From: an uncultured Verrucomicrobiota bacterium | Lineage (GTDB): Bacteria > Verrucomicrobiota > Kiritimatiellia > RFP12 > UBA1067 | DNA: 58,282 bases | NCBI GenBank assembly: GCA_946610035.1 | Contig: CAMOCC010000007.1 | Span: forward strand, 1-58,282 | Reading direction: 5' to 3' | Shown here: piece after piece, positions 16,704-24,586 of the stretch | Layout: each line of letters opens with the position of its first letter | How positions within the stretch are numbered: the stretch's first letter is position 1 | The notes under the pieces: model-generated | Seen by the model: only the letters and a program-made list of their open reading frames with translations | Databases searched by the model: none | What the model was told of the DNA's origin: nothing | Program-made: the position numbers and the translations under genes

Positions 16704-17981
16704 CTAGATTGAAATCCTCAGTGTCGTCTCGCGGGCGGGGCCGACGGAGAGAACGCCAAGCTTGCCGCCGATCAAATCAAGGATGCGATTGATGTACTTC
16801 TTGGCATTCTCGGGAAGCTCTGCGTAGTCGGTGATGTGCGAGGTCTCGCACTGCCAGCCGGGCATCTCCTCGTACACGGGCGTGCAACGGGCGAGCGCAT
16901 CGAGGTCCGCCGGGAACGTCGTGTAGACGAATCCGTCATCCCTCCTGTAGCCAGTGCAGATCTTGACGACTGGGAACGTATCCAGGACGTCCAGCTTCGT
17001 CATCGCCCAGTAGTCGACGCCGTTGACGCGCTGCGCATAGCGGCCGATGACCGCATCGAACCATCCGCAGCGACGCGGACGCCCCGTGGTCGCGCCGAAC
17101 TCGCCGCCGCGCTGGCGCAGAGTCTCGCCGTCAGCATCGAGGAGCTCCGTCGGGAACGGACCCTCGCCCACGCGCGTCGTGTAGAGCTTCAGCACGCCGA
17201 TGACGCGGTCGATGGAGCGCGGGGATATGCCTGAACCCGTGCAGGCGCCGCCGGCGGTCGGGTTCGAGGACGTCACGAAGGGATACGTTCCGAAGTCGAT
17301 GTCGAGCATCGTCGCCTGCGCGCCCTCGAAGAGGACGGACTTCTTGGTCTCAAGGCTTTCGTGCAGGAACTGGATGGTGTCCGTCACATACGGCATGAGC
17401 GCGGGGACCATGGGCGCGTAGAGGCGGACCATCTCCTCGGCGTCCAGCTCATGTGCGCCAAGGGCCTTGAGCGTACGATTGGCCTCCTCGACCTGGTCGC
17501 GGATGAGGTCCAGGAAGTTGGGCTTGAGGATGTCGCCGACGCGCATCCCGTAGCGACCAACCTTCGCCGCGTATGCGGGACCGATTCCGCGACCTGTGGT
17601 GCCGATCTTCTTCCCTTCGGGACGTGCGGCCTCCTCCGCCTTGTCGAGGGCGCGGTGCCACTGCATGACCATCTGCGCACGCTCGGAGATGTGGAAGCGC
17701 CCCTTCAGCTCGAAGCCCCAGCTCTCGACCTGCTCAAGCTCGCGCATTAGGTCGAACGGATCCATTACGACGCCGTTGCCGATCACGCAGTGCTTGCCGT
17801 TGTGCAGTACGCCGCTCGGAACGAGGTGAAGGACGTACTTCTTGTCGCCCACGACCACGGTGTGGCCCGCGTTGGAGCCACCCTGGAAACGTACCACTAC
17901 GTCCGCCTCCTCCGTCAGAAAATCGATGACCTTGCCCTTGCCTTCATCGCCCCACTGGGCGCCGACCAATACGGTGTTCAT
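16704..17981 (-). CDS. purA: adenylosuccinate synthetase
   Basis: A 425-aa cytoplasmic enzyme joining IMP and aspartate with GTP in AMP synthesis. The N-terminal P-loop-like motif GAQWGDEGKGKVID, the catalytic region GGSNAGHTVVV, GTTGRGIGPAYAAKVGR and SSNPTAGGACTGSGI are typical, and length is normal. I chose ATG 17981; the GTG at 18026 used by the ORF track directly abuts the -10 hexamer. A weak AAGGA lies about 10 nt upstream. The PHP phosphoesterase gene precedes it on the same strand and ends within the purA promoter. Confidence 0.97.
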   Translation of the reverse strand: MNTVLVGAQWGDEGKGKVIDFLTEEADVVVRFQGGSNAGHTVVVGDKKYVLHLVPSGVLHNGKHCVIGNGVVMDPFDLMRELEQVESWGFELKGRFHISERAQMVMQWHRALDKAEEAARPEGKKIGTTGRGIGPAYAAKVGRYGMRVGDILKPNFLDLIRDQVEEANRTLKALGAHELDAEEMVRLYAPMVPALMPYVTDTIQFLHESLETKKSVLFEGAQATMLDIDFGTYPFVTSSNPTAGGACTGSGISPRSIDRVIGVLKLYTTRVGEGPFPTELLDADGETLRQRGGEFGATTGRPRRCGWFDAVIGRYAQRVNGVDYWAMTKLDVLDTFPVVKICTGYRRDDGFVYTTFPADLDALARCTPVYEEMPGWQCETSHITDYAELPENAKKYINRILDLIGGKLGVLSVGPARETTLRISI

Positions 17982-18026
17982 AAGTTGTTTTTCCTTGAGT
18001 TCGTCCTTTGGTTTGAACGGATTCAC

Positions 18027-18035
18027 ATTATATCA
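18027..18035 (-). promoter_or_regulatory. purA promoter inside the upstream gene's last codons
   Basis: Minus-strand TGATATAAT, hexamer at 18027-18032, 45 nt before the purA ATG. The same bases encode the final Met-Ile-stop of the PHP gene, so the promoter and the stop codon overlap. Confidence 0.6.
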
Positions 18036-18888
18036 TATTTAGCGCTTCCATGAAAGGCGCGATGTAGGATTCCTCCACGTGCATGCCGAGGGATATGTTC
18101 GGCTTGTTGGCTCCGTGAAAATCGCTTCCCGCAGTCTTTAAGTAGCCTAATTTGTTGGAAATACGTACAAAACTGACGTTTTCCTCCATTGTATTCGCCT
18201 CATAGAGAGCCTCGACGCCGTCGAGTCCAGACTCCTTCAGTCGAGCGAGCTCGCGCTCGGCGTCCGCGTATTCGGGGCCCGTCTGACGCCATGCCCGCCG
18301 CCAGTACTTGGGGTGCGCCATGACGCACAGCCCGCCGGCGCGGTGGATTACGCCGAAGGCGTCCTCCTGCGAGGGGTGCCAGCGCTCCTCGTAGCAGCGC
18401 GTCTCGCGCGGTGAATCGGGGAGGAGGTACTTGTCAAAGGCGGACTTCACATCCTCGGCGTAGCCGTGCTTCGCCAGCCAAGCGGCGAAATGCGGACGCG
18501 CGAGGACGTCGCCGTGCGCGTACTGCGCAATGTCGTCCGCCGCTATTTCTATCCCGATTCTCGCAAAATTAGAGAGGATCCGCTCGTTGCGCGCGTTGCG
18601 TCCGTCAAGGACGCGCTTCAGAAACACCTTGAGTTCCTCGTTTTTCGGGTCGACGCCGAGTCCGAGCAGGTGGAACTTGTCGAACCCCTTCCCCGGCTCG
18701 ATCGACAGCTCTATCCCCGGAAGTGCCTTGAATGGGACGTCGCCTTCAAGCTCCGCAAAGCCGTCAACGTTGTCGTGGTCCGTAATCGCCATGGCGGCAA
18801 AGCCCTCACGCGCAGCGGTTTCGACAAGCTCGCGCGGCGAATACGTCCCGTCGCTGGCCGTCGAATGCACATGAAAGTCCACCGTCAT
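18028..18888 (-). CDS. PHP-domain metal-dependent phosphoesterase
   Basis: A 286-aa PHP-family hydrolase. Metal-binding motifs are visible in order: FHVHSTASDGTYSP at residue 5, AITDHDNVDGF, a Glu in LPGIELSIEPG, VMAHPKY, and a C-terminal GSDFHGANKP. This matches the YciV/RNase AM and 3',5'-nucleoside bisphosphate phosphatase subgroup. AGGAG 9 nt upstream supports the ATG at 18888. Cytoplasmic. The precise substrate (small RNA ends, oligonucleotides or pAp-like nucleotides) cannot be read from sequence. It lies between korBC and purA on the same strand. Confidence 0.9.
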   Translation of the reverse strand: MTVDFHVHSTASDGTYSPRELVETAAREGFAAMAITDHDNVDGFAELEGDVPFKALPGIELSIEPGKGFDKFHLLGLGVDPKNEELKVFLKRVLDGRNARNERILSNFARIGIEIAADDIAQYAHGDVLARPHFAAWLAKHGYAEDVKSAFDKYLLPDSPRETRCYEERWHPSQEDAFGVIHRAGGLCVMAHPKYWRRAWRQTGPEYADAERELARLKESGLDGVEALYEANTMEENVSFVRISNKLGYLKTAGSDFHGANKPNISLGMHVEESYIAPFMEALNMI

Positions 18889-18928
18889 GGCGCTTATCTC
18901 CTAACCTTCGGCAAAACCACCTTCACAA

Positions 18929-18984
18929 TTAACTCCTCACTCCTCACTCTTAACTCTTAACTCTTAACTCCTCACTCTTAACTT
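18929..18984. repeat. heptamer repeat (AACTCYT)n
   Basis: Eight consecutive 7-bp units such as AACTCCT, CACTCTT and AACTCTT fill the gap between the PHP and korBC genes. The TAA stop of korBC (18978-18980) is part of the array. Because 7 is not a multiple of 3, this unit offers stop codons in all frames of both strands. Confidence 0.85.
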
Positions 18985-20384
18985 ACATTCTCCCGCCCTT
19001 CCGCCTTGCGCAGAAGTTCACGGTTCTTCTCTCCGAGTTCCGGTTTCTTCTTGAAGCTCGCGACAAGGGCGGACTCCAGGTTCTCGCCCTTAAGTCCTGT
19101 GCAGTCGAACTTCTTGAGGGCGGCGAGCATCATCGTGTTCGCGGCCTTCGGTACGCCGAACTCCTCCGCCATGCGGATGGCGGGCCAGCGGACGAGCTTC
19201 ACGCCCTCCGGAGGCTGGACGTTGATCGGCACCGTCTCGTCGACGATAATAATGCCGCCCTTCGGGACGTCACCGACGAATCGCTCATAGGCGGGCTGGT
19301 TCATGCAGACGAGGACGTCCGGATGCTCCACGGTCGGAGAGCCGATGGCCGTGCCGGATACGACGACGGAGCAGTTGGCGCTGCCGCCGCGTTGTTCGGG
19401 TCCGTAGCTCGGGAACCACAGCGTGTGGCGCCCCTCAAGGCGCGCGGCCTCGGCGACGGTGAGGCCGAGGGAGAGGACGCCCTGCCCGCCGTATCCGGCG
19501 AACTTGAAGCGCTTCTCGGCGAAATCGGGGTCGTCGACCGCTGCCGGGATGACAGTCTTCTCTGCGAAAAGTTCGGCGCATGTCGCGCACTGGGGAATCG
19601 GACGGACGACGGGCCTCTCGGCGGAGGCGGAGTTGTCGCGGAAGACTCCGAGCGGGAACTCCTTCTCCATCTCCTCTGCGCAGAACTTCGCGGCCTTATC
19701 GGGGGTCATCTTGAAGTTCGTCGGACACGGCGAGAGGATTTCGAGGATGGCGTAGCCCTTCCCGTCCCTCTGTATCTCGAAGACCTTCCTGATAGCCTGC
19801 TTCGCCTGCATGATGCGGCGCGTGTCGGCGACGGAGACGCGGGCGATGTAGACGGGCGCCCTGAGCTGGTTGAAGACCTCGCAGACGTGGAGCGGATAGC
19901 CCGTGAGCGCGGGGTCGCGTCCGAAAGGAGTCGTGGTCGTCTTCTCCCCGTCCAACGTCGTGGGGGCCATCTGCCCGCCCGTCATGCCGTAGAGGGAGTT
20001 GTTGACGAAGATGCACGCGAACTTCTCGCCGCGGCTTGCGGCCTGGAAGGCGTTGTTGAAGCCGATTGCCCCGAGGTCGCCGTCGCCCTGGTAGGCGATC
20101 GTGACGGCGTCCGGGCGCGCGCGCGAGGCCCCCGTCGCAGCCGCGCTGGCGCGTCCGTGCGCGGCGGAGATGTGCGCCGCGTCCCAGTAGTAGTACGTGA
20201 AGACGCCGCAGCCGACGGGGTCGACGTAGATCGTGCGGTCCTGAAGCCCCAGTTCGGCGCAGGCCTCGGCGATCAGCTTGTTGATTATGCCGTGGCCGCA
20301 ACCGGGACAATAGTGTGTGAAACTGACGTTCTTCCCGCTACGCGGAAAGACCTTGTACATGCCCTTCTGTTCAATTGTGCTCAT
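18978..20384 (-). CDS. 2-oxoacid:ferredoxin oxidoreductase, fused beta and gamma subunits
   Basis: A 468-aa fusion. Residues 1 to about 280 are the thiamine-diphosphate-binding beta subunit (KorB/VorB type) with THYCPGCGHG, VDPVGCG, GDGDLGAIGF and NNSLYGMTGGQ. Residues about 290-460 are the gamma subunit, with FAGYGGQGVLSLGL and YGPEQRGGSANC. It would oxidise 2-oxoglutarate or branched 2-oxoacids, reducing ferredoxin. The alpha (pyrimidine-binding) subunit and a ferredoxin subunit are not encoded next to it, so they must be elsewhere. The last codons fall in a heptamer repeat. Subunit fusion is clear; substrate is not. Confidence 0.92.
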   Translation of the reverse strand: MSTIEQKGMYKVFPRSGKNVSFTHYCPGCGHGIINKLIAEACAELGLQDRTIYVDPVGCGVFTYYYWDAAHISAAHGRASAAATGASRARPDAVTIAYQGDGDLGAIGFNNAFQAASRGEKFACIFVNNSLYGMTGGQMAPTTLDGEKTTTTPFGRDPALTGYPLHVCEVFNQLRAPVYIARVSVADTRRIMQAKQAIRKVFEIQRDGKGYAILEILSPCPTNFKMTPDKAAKFCAEEMEKEFPLGVFRDNSASAERPVVRPIPQCATCAELFAEKTVIPAAVDDPDFAEKRFKFAGYGGQGVLSLGLTVAEAARLEGRHTLWFPSYGPEQRGGSANCSVVVSGTAIGSPTVEHPDVLVCMNQPAYERFVGDVPKGGIIIVDETVPINVQPPEGVKLVRWPAIRMAEEFGVPKAANTMMLAALKKFDCTGLKGENLESALVASFKKKPELGEKNRELLRKAEGRENVS

Positions 20385-20419
20385 GTCTGTATTTTTGCCT
20401 TACATGTCGATTGGTGAAT

Positions 20420-20428
20420 ATTATACCA
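20420..20428 (-). promoter_or_regulatory. extended -10 promoter of korBC
   Basis: Minus-strand TGGTATAAT with the hexamer at 20420-20425, 35 nt before the ATG of the fused oxidoreductase. The leader contains only a distant AAGG. Confidence 0.6.
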
Positions 20429-20469
20429 AATTTCGACGTACATGAGGCGGGCAAAATGCGGTTCATTTA

Positions 20470-20570
20470 AATGGGAACAGTCCCTATTTCTGAGGGATTA
20501 AATTGTTTGGAGACGCGGCTTCCAGCCGCGTCTCCAAAATCCCGCGGGCACTGCCCCCCTTGCCTCAAAG
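20470..20570. repeat. REP-like hairpin element
   Basis: A complete hairpin (20512-20532, arms GACGCGGCT/AGCCGCGTC, TCC loop) flanked by GGGAACAGTCCC on one side and TCCAAAATCCCGCGGGCACTGCCCCC-like sequence on the other. It lies upstream of the korBC promoter and downstream of the thioredoxin-like gene. The rest of 20385-20589 has no gene. Confidence 0.75.
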
Positions 20571-20589
20571 CCAGGCAACTTGTTTTTCA

Positions 20590-21735
20590 TCATTCTCCCC
20601 CCACTTTGAACGCCAAACCGCTGGAGACGGAATCCAGCCTTGAAGACACGAGGCTAGCATCGCCCTGAACAGCGACGTCCTTGGAGTCGAGGAACTTGTT
20701 CACGCCCGTTCCAAGCTTGGCGAGCTCCGCCTGAAGCTTCTTCACCTCGCCTTCATTCCTGCACCTAAAGTCGTCGGCCCCGTACTTGCGCACCTTGACG
20801 AGCGCCTTGCCCAGGACGTCCGCCGCCTTGTTCCTCTTCAACTGCTTTTCAAAGACGGCGATGTTCCGCCTGGCGGACGGCCAGTATCGGACAAGCTCGT
20901 CGACGTCCGCAAACGCCGACGCGGGGGACTTGTCGAGTTCGCACGCTATCCTGCACTCAAGGTCGCTTCGCGTACGCTCAAGCGCGTCGTACACGAGTTG
21001 TGCTGACTTGGCCTTCTCCTCGTCGTGTCCCTTGATGGCGGCGATGAGCTTCGGGTAGCACTTGTCGAGGGGCTTCCCGGTCGTATACGCCTTCAGGACA
21101 TCCGCAGGGATGGCATCCCTTTCAAGTGTGCCGAAGTAGGGCTTCCATCCCGGCGACTTGGACGCCGCCGTGATGAAGGCGTCCTTCGCCGACTTGTCCG
21201 TCTTCTCGGTGACGGCGCCCTTCCACAGCACTTCGGGGCCGTCTGGACCAACCACGTAGGCGAATACCGGCGCACCTCCGGCGGAAGGTGCGCCAGGAAA
21301 TGTCACGGCGTTGTATACAGGCGGGAACGACTGGTAGTAAATGTCGAAGCACTGCTGGAAATCGGCGTACTTGAGCGTCCTTACAGTCGCAGCGAACTCG
21401 ACGGCGTTCATCTTCCTCCCGGTGTTGACAAGAACGACGATGCAGTCGGACGGCAACTCGTAATCCATCCACGTTATCGAGAACGCCTTGAACATCGGCC
21501 TGGACGAAAGACGCGACAGGACCGTGAACGCCTCGCCGAACTTCTCGGCGTTGAACTCAACGATCATCACGGCCTTGCCGCGGAGGTCGCTCGCACAAAT
21601 CCTCCGTCCCGCGAGGTGGTTCGCGTCCGTCACGTTACGCCAGTCGACAAACCCCGGCGCGACCGGCGTATTCACGCCTGTCGCCATCACCACCCCGGCC
21701 AGCAACGCGGCTGCGGCACACAAAGACATTTTCAT
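20590..21735 (-). CDS. secreted thioredoxin-fold-like protein, unknown function
   Basis: A 381-aa protein with a signal peptide (MKMSLCAAAALLAGVVMATG). Residues about 45-200 look like a degenerate thioredoxin fold: DLRGKAVMIVEFNAE, then YNAVTFPGAPSAGGAPVFAYVVGPDG; the CxxC motif is absent. The second half is helical and charged. GGAGGTGG lies just upstream of the ATG, whose ATGA overlaps the stop of a 23-codon remnant ORF. A hairpin-forming stretch (GGCGCACCT...AGGTGCGCC, 21268-21293) encodes GAPSAGGAPV. I do not recognise a specific family beyond the fold-level resemblance. Confidence 0.75.
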   Translation of the reverse strand: MKMSLCAAAALLAGVVMATGVNTPVAPGFVDWRNVTDANHLAGRRICASDLRGKAVMIVEFNAEKFGEAFTVLSRLSSRPMFKAFSITWMDYELPSDCIVVLVNTGRKMNAVEFAATVRTLKYADFQQCFDIYYQSFPPVYNAVTFPGAPSAGGAPVFAYVVGPDGPEVLWKGAVTEKTDKSAKDAFITAASKSPGWKPYFGTLERDAIPADVLKAYTTGKPLDKCYPKLIAAIKGHDEEKAKSAQLVYDALERTRSDLECRIACELDKSPASAFADVDELVRYWPSARRNIAVFEKQLKRNKAADVLGKALVKVRKYGADDFRCRNEGEVKKLQAELAKLGTGVNKFLDSKDVAVQGDASLVSSRLDSVSSGLAFKVGGE

Positions 21736-21946
21736 TGTCCACCTCCCATTTCCTGAACAGCCGCGGCCGCTGCCGCCACTACGGCGACTATTAAAAACAG
21801 CATCCTAGGCCTACCACCTATGATGCTGCCAAGTCACTATTCCTTGGGATGGCGGCGGCGAAATTCGGCGGCGGCCCAGCGCTTGGCCTCGTCGCCGGAC
21901 ATGCCCTTTGACTCGGCCTCGCGGCGGAGGTCCATGATTTCGGCGC
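21732..21946 (-). pseudogene. duplicated esterase C-terminus plus truncated outer-membrane protein start
   Basis: Bases 21766-21946 match 32509-32689 over 181 bp without indels; I count four mismatches by eye. The segment carries the last codons of the SGNH esterase (..EFRRRHPKE stop) and the first codons of the outer-membrane barrel protein (MLFLIVAVVAAAA). The latter frame runs from ATG 21803 only to TGA 21732, where ATGA overlaps the thioredoxin-like gene start. Both genes are broken here; intact copies lie at 31.7-33.6 kb. Confidence 0.8.
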
Positions 21947-21950
21947 ACTT

Positions 21951-21995
21951 GACGCGGCTGGAAGCCGCGTCTCCAAACCCCACGGGGACTGCCCC
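21951..21995. repeat. REP-like hairpin at a mosaic junction
   Basis: A complete GACGCGGCT/AGCCGCGTC hairpin at 21951-21971, followed by TCCAAACCCCACGGGGACTG. It begins 4 nt after the end of the 181-bp duplicated segment, marking one breakpoint of the gene-end mosaic. Confidence 0.8.
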
Positions 21996-22061
21996 CTATG
22001 TGTTTGCGGCTGCTCCACGTCCTTATTGTGTGGCAGTTCCAAGGGGGCTTCATGCGACTGG

Positions 22062-22130
22062 CTACTCAATCGAAATCGGAACAGAGCCGACCTTCTTGAT
22101 GGTGGCCGTGCCGTATCCGACGCCATCGAC
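22062..22130 (-). pseudogene. C-terminal fragment of an InlB-type giant protein
   Basis: In one minus-strand frame 22130-22062 encodes VDGVGYGTATIKKVGSVPIS and ends IE-stop, nearly the same as the C-terminus of the giant protein at 50772. Only about 23 codons remain. It is fused out of frame to the GH20 remnant upstream. Confidence 0.75.
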
Positions 22131-22282
22131 TTGCTGTACAAATACCCGTCGGCGGGACATGCGCCAGTCTTCCATTCGACCTTCTGCGGAGCCGGCACGA
22201 GCGCCGGTCTTGCGGATTCCGGCGCGGCGACACTTGCCGTCTCCAGTGCAGCCGCCACGGCTGATACGATTAGACGATTCAT
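22131..22282 (-). pseudogene. truncated GH20 N-terminus
   Basis: ATG at 22282 overlaps the GH3 stop (ATGA), so an intact gene was once translationally coupled to GH3. About 50 codons remain: a signal peptide (MNRLIVSAVAAALETASVAA) and a stretch LVPAPQKVEWKTGACPADG typical of the N-terminus of GH20 beta-N-acetylhexosaminidases. The frame then enters the InlB-type fragment out of register. The GH20 assignment rests on this short motif. Confidence 0.6.
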
Positions 22283-24576
22283 TTCAAGCATAGCCTAACT
22301 CCGTTTACAGTCGTCGAATCCCCGCCGACGAAGATCGTGAAGTCACCCGGTTCGACGACGCGGTTGAGATTTGCATCGTAGATAGCGAAGGCGTCGGGAT
22401 GGAGCGTGAAGCGGACCTCCCGCTCCTCGCCAGGCGCGAGCACAACGGACGCGAACTCCTTCAGCTCCCTCTCGCGCGGGAGGACGGATGCCGCCTCGTC
22501 GCGCACGTAGAGCTGGATGATTTCGCGCCCTGAGACGCTCCCCGAATTCCGCACCTTGACGGACACCTCGACATCCTCCCCTACGGACGCCTCGTGCTTG
22601 CCGAGTTCGGGCTTCGCATACTCAAACTTCGTGTAGCTCAAACCGTATCCGAACGGGAAGAGCGGTGTCGAAGGGATGTCCGAATACGAACACGGGATGA
22701 ACGTGCGCTTCTCACGATATGAGAGCGGTATCTGCCCGACGTGCATCGGAATGGCCTGCGCCAACTTCCCTGAAGGGTTGGCCTTTCCGGAAAGGACTTC
22801 CGCAATCGCGTCTCCGCCCATCGCGCCCGGATACCACGCCATGACCACGGCGTCCGAAAGCCAGACGATTTCGTTCATGATGAACGGACGCCCCGCAAGG
22901 ACCACCGAGACGATCTTCTTACCCGCCCGTTTCAGGATGCGGAGGTTCTCAAGCTCCCCTTCCGGCAACTCAAGCGTGGCGCGTCCCTTGCGCTCGCCCG
23001 TGAAGTCCGGCGGCTCGCCGAGGACGAGCACCACGACGTCCGCATCGGGGAGTCCGTTCTCGCCCCTCGCAACGTTGGCGAGCGTGATGGGCTGGTAGCG
23101 GAGGTTGTCGCCCCAACGCCCGGACATCGCGTCCTTCACCGTCTTCGGATCGCCCTTGTGGAAATAGTACGCGCCGCCGTCGGCCTGCACCTCGTTCGGG
23201 TTGTCCTTGAAGAGTCCGCCCCTCAGCGCAACCGCGTCGTCCGCGAACGTACCCGTCAAGCCCACGGGCTCGGACGTCTTGAGCGGCAGGATGCCTCCGT
23301 CGTTCTTCAGAAGGACTAGGCACTCCCTCGTCAGCTCCAGGACATCCCGTTGATTGCGCTCCGAAAAGAGTTCCGCCTTCTCCTTCGCCTCGTCGCAATA
23401 CTTGTAGGGGTTGTCGAAAAGTCCCATGAGGTACTTGAGCGCCAACGACCTTACGACTGCGGCGTCCAGCGCCTTTTCGTCCACCTTCCCCTCGCGGACT
23501 AGCTTCGGCAGGCGGAGGAAGGCGTCGGCGATCATGTCCATGTCGACGCCCGCCTCAAGTCCGCGCTTCGCCGCATCGTCGAGGTCGGTCGCCGCCCCTT
23601 CATCCACGGAGAACTGCAAAGTCGTCCAGTCCGTTATGAGCTGACCTTTGAAGCCTAGTTCGCCGCGCAGAAGGTCCGTCAGCAAATACTTGCTGAAGTT
23701 GCACGGAAGCCCCTCGAAGGCGGTATACGCATTCATGACGGCGAGCGCGCCCGCGTCTATCGCCGCCTTGTGCGGCGGGAGATGCGTTTCGAGCAGTTCG
23801 CGACGCGAGAAGTCCATATGGCGATAGTCGCGTCCGCCCTGGAGCGACGAATAGCCGATGAAGTGCTTGACGCAGGCGATGACGTGCTCGCCGTCCTGAA
23901 GTTCGTCGAGGGTGCGGCCCTGGTCGCCGCGCACGCGCGCGGCGGCTATCCGCCCAGAGAGGTACGGATCCTCGCCGAGCGTCGCGCCGATGCGCCCCCA
24001 GCGAGGATCGTTCGAGACTTCGACCTGCGGTGAATACGTCATCTGAATGCCGATCGCCGCGGCCTCGCGTGCGGCTGCGGCCTCGGCCTTCTCTATTGCC
24101 GCCTCGTCCCAGCTGCACGCCATCGCGAGCTGCAGGGGGAGCGTTGTGGACCACCCGCGCGTGATGTCCTCGTGGATGACGAGCGGAATCCCGAGGCGAG
24201 AATGGGCGAGCTTGTACTCCTGCAGCTCGCGCGCAACACGTGCGCTCCTGACGCGCATGAGCGCGCCGATCTCGTTGCGGTCGACGTGACGCTCGTATAT
24301 CTTCCGCCTGTCGCGTCCGAAGTAGTTGTAGTCGTAGACCATCAGCTCCCCGGCCTTCTCCTCGAGCGTCATGCGCGAGACGAGTTCCCGCGCACGCGCC
24401 TCGGACGTACGAATGGAAAATGGAGAATGCAAAATGGAAAATTGCTGCGGCGTCCCATTTGTCATTCCGGCAACGCGATCACCGCCTGGCAGGGCCCGCT
24501 CGCCGAGCGGGCCGCCGAACGATGCGGCGGAGGACATGGCGACGACAACCGTGAATATCGACAACTTGATCTTCAT
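22279..24576 (-). CDS. GH3 beta-glucosidase/xylosidase-like enzyme
   Basis: Secreted glycoside hydrolase of 765 aa (BglX-like). Signal segment at 1-20; (beta/alpha)8 domain with ACVKHFIGYSSLQGG and the nucleophile Asp in QLITDWTTLQF; alpha/beta sandwich with LVLGEPPDFTGER and AWYPGAMGGDAIAEVL; C-terminal fibronectin-like domain (VSVKVRNSGSVSGRE). Between signal and catalytic domain lie two oddities: a palindrome coding for GERALPG and a 7-bp tandem repeat coding for FSILHSPFSI. AGGAGGTGA overlaps the stop of the upstream gene and best fits the second of two tandem ATGs. It is near the end of a five-gene operon. Substrate not determinable. Confidence 0.93.
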   Translation of the reverse strand: MKIKLSIFTVVVAMSSAASFGGPLGERALPGGDRVAGMTNGTPQQFSILHSPFSIRTSEARARELVSRMTLEEKAGELMVYDYNYFGRDRRKIYERHVDRNEIGALMRVRSARVARELQEYKLAHSRLGIPLVIHEDITRGWSTTLPLQLAMACSWDEAAIEKAEAAAAREAAAIGIQMTYSPQVEVSNDPRWGRIGATLGEDPYLSGRIAAARVRGDQGRTLDELQDGEHVIACVKHFIGYSSLQGGRDYRHMDFSRRELLETHLPPHKAAIDAGALAVMNAYTAFEGLPCNFSKYLLTDLLRGELGFKGQLITDWTTLQFSVDEGAATDLDDAAKRGLEAGVDMDMIADAFLRLPKLVREGKVDEKALDAAVVRSLALKYLMGLFDNPYKYCDEAKEKAELFSERNQRDVLELTRECLVLLKNDGGILPLKTSEPVGLTGTFADDAVALRGGLFKDNPNEVQADGGAYYFHKGDPKTVKDAMSGRWGDNLRYQPITLANVARGENGLPDADVVVLVLGEPPDFTGERKGRATLELPEGELENLRILKRAGKKIVSVVLAGRPFIMNEIVWLSDAVVMAWYPGAMGGDAIAEVLSGKANPSGKLAQAIPMHVGQIPLSYREKRTFIPCSYSDIPSTPLFPFGYGLSYTKFEYAKPELGKHEASVGEDVEVSVKVRNSGSVSGREIIQLYVRDEAASVLPRERELKEFASVVLAPGEEREVRFTLHPDAFAIYDANLNRVVEPGDFTIFVGGDSTTVNGVRLCLK
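24412..24443. repeat. in-frame heptamer repeat inside GH3 gene
   Basis: Units AATGGAA, AATGGAG, AATGCAA, AATGGAA follow one another at the signal-peptide/catalytic-domain boundary of the GH3 gene. This repeat unit has no stop codon in any frame on the coding strand, so it is tolerated within the gene. Confidence 0.85.
24488..24513. repeat. palindromic element inside GH3 gene
   Basis: GGCAGGG followed by a palindrome GGCCCGCTC-GCC-GAGCGGGCC (one shared G). It has the same prefix and layout as two palindromes in the giant gene (51079-51105 and 51386-51411). It encodes GPLGERALPG near the N-terminus of GH3. Confidence 0.7.
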
Positions 24577-24586
24577 CATTCACCTC

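Noticed and set aside
21811-22053. 80-aa ORF containing GVWRRGFQPRQV across the REP hairpin
   Set aside because: The peptide is simply a translation of the hairpin repeat and also appears in other shadow ORFs (13791-14072).
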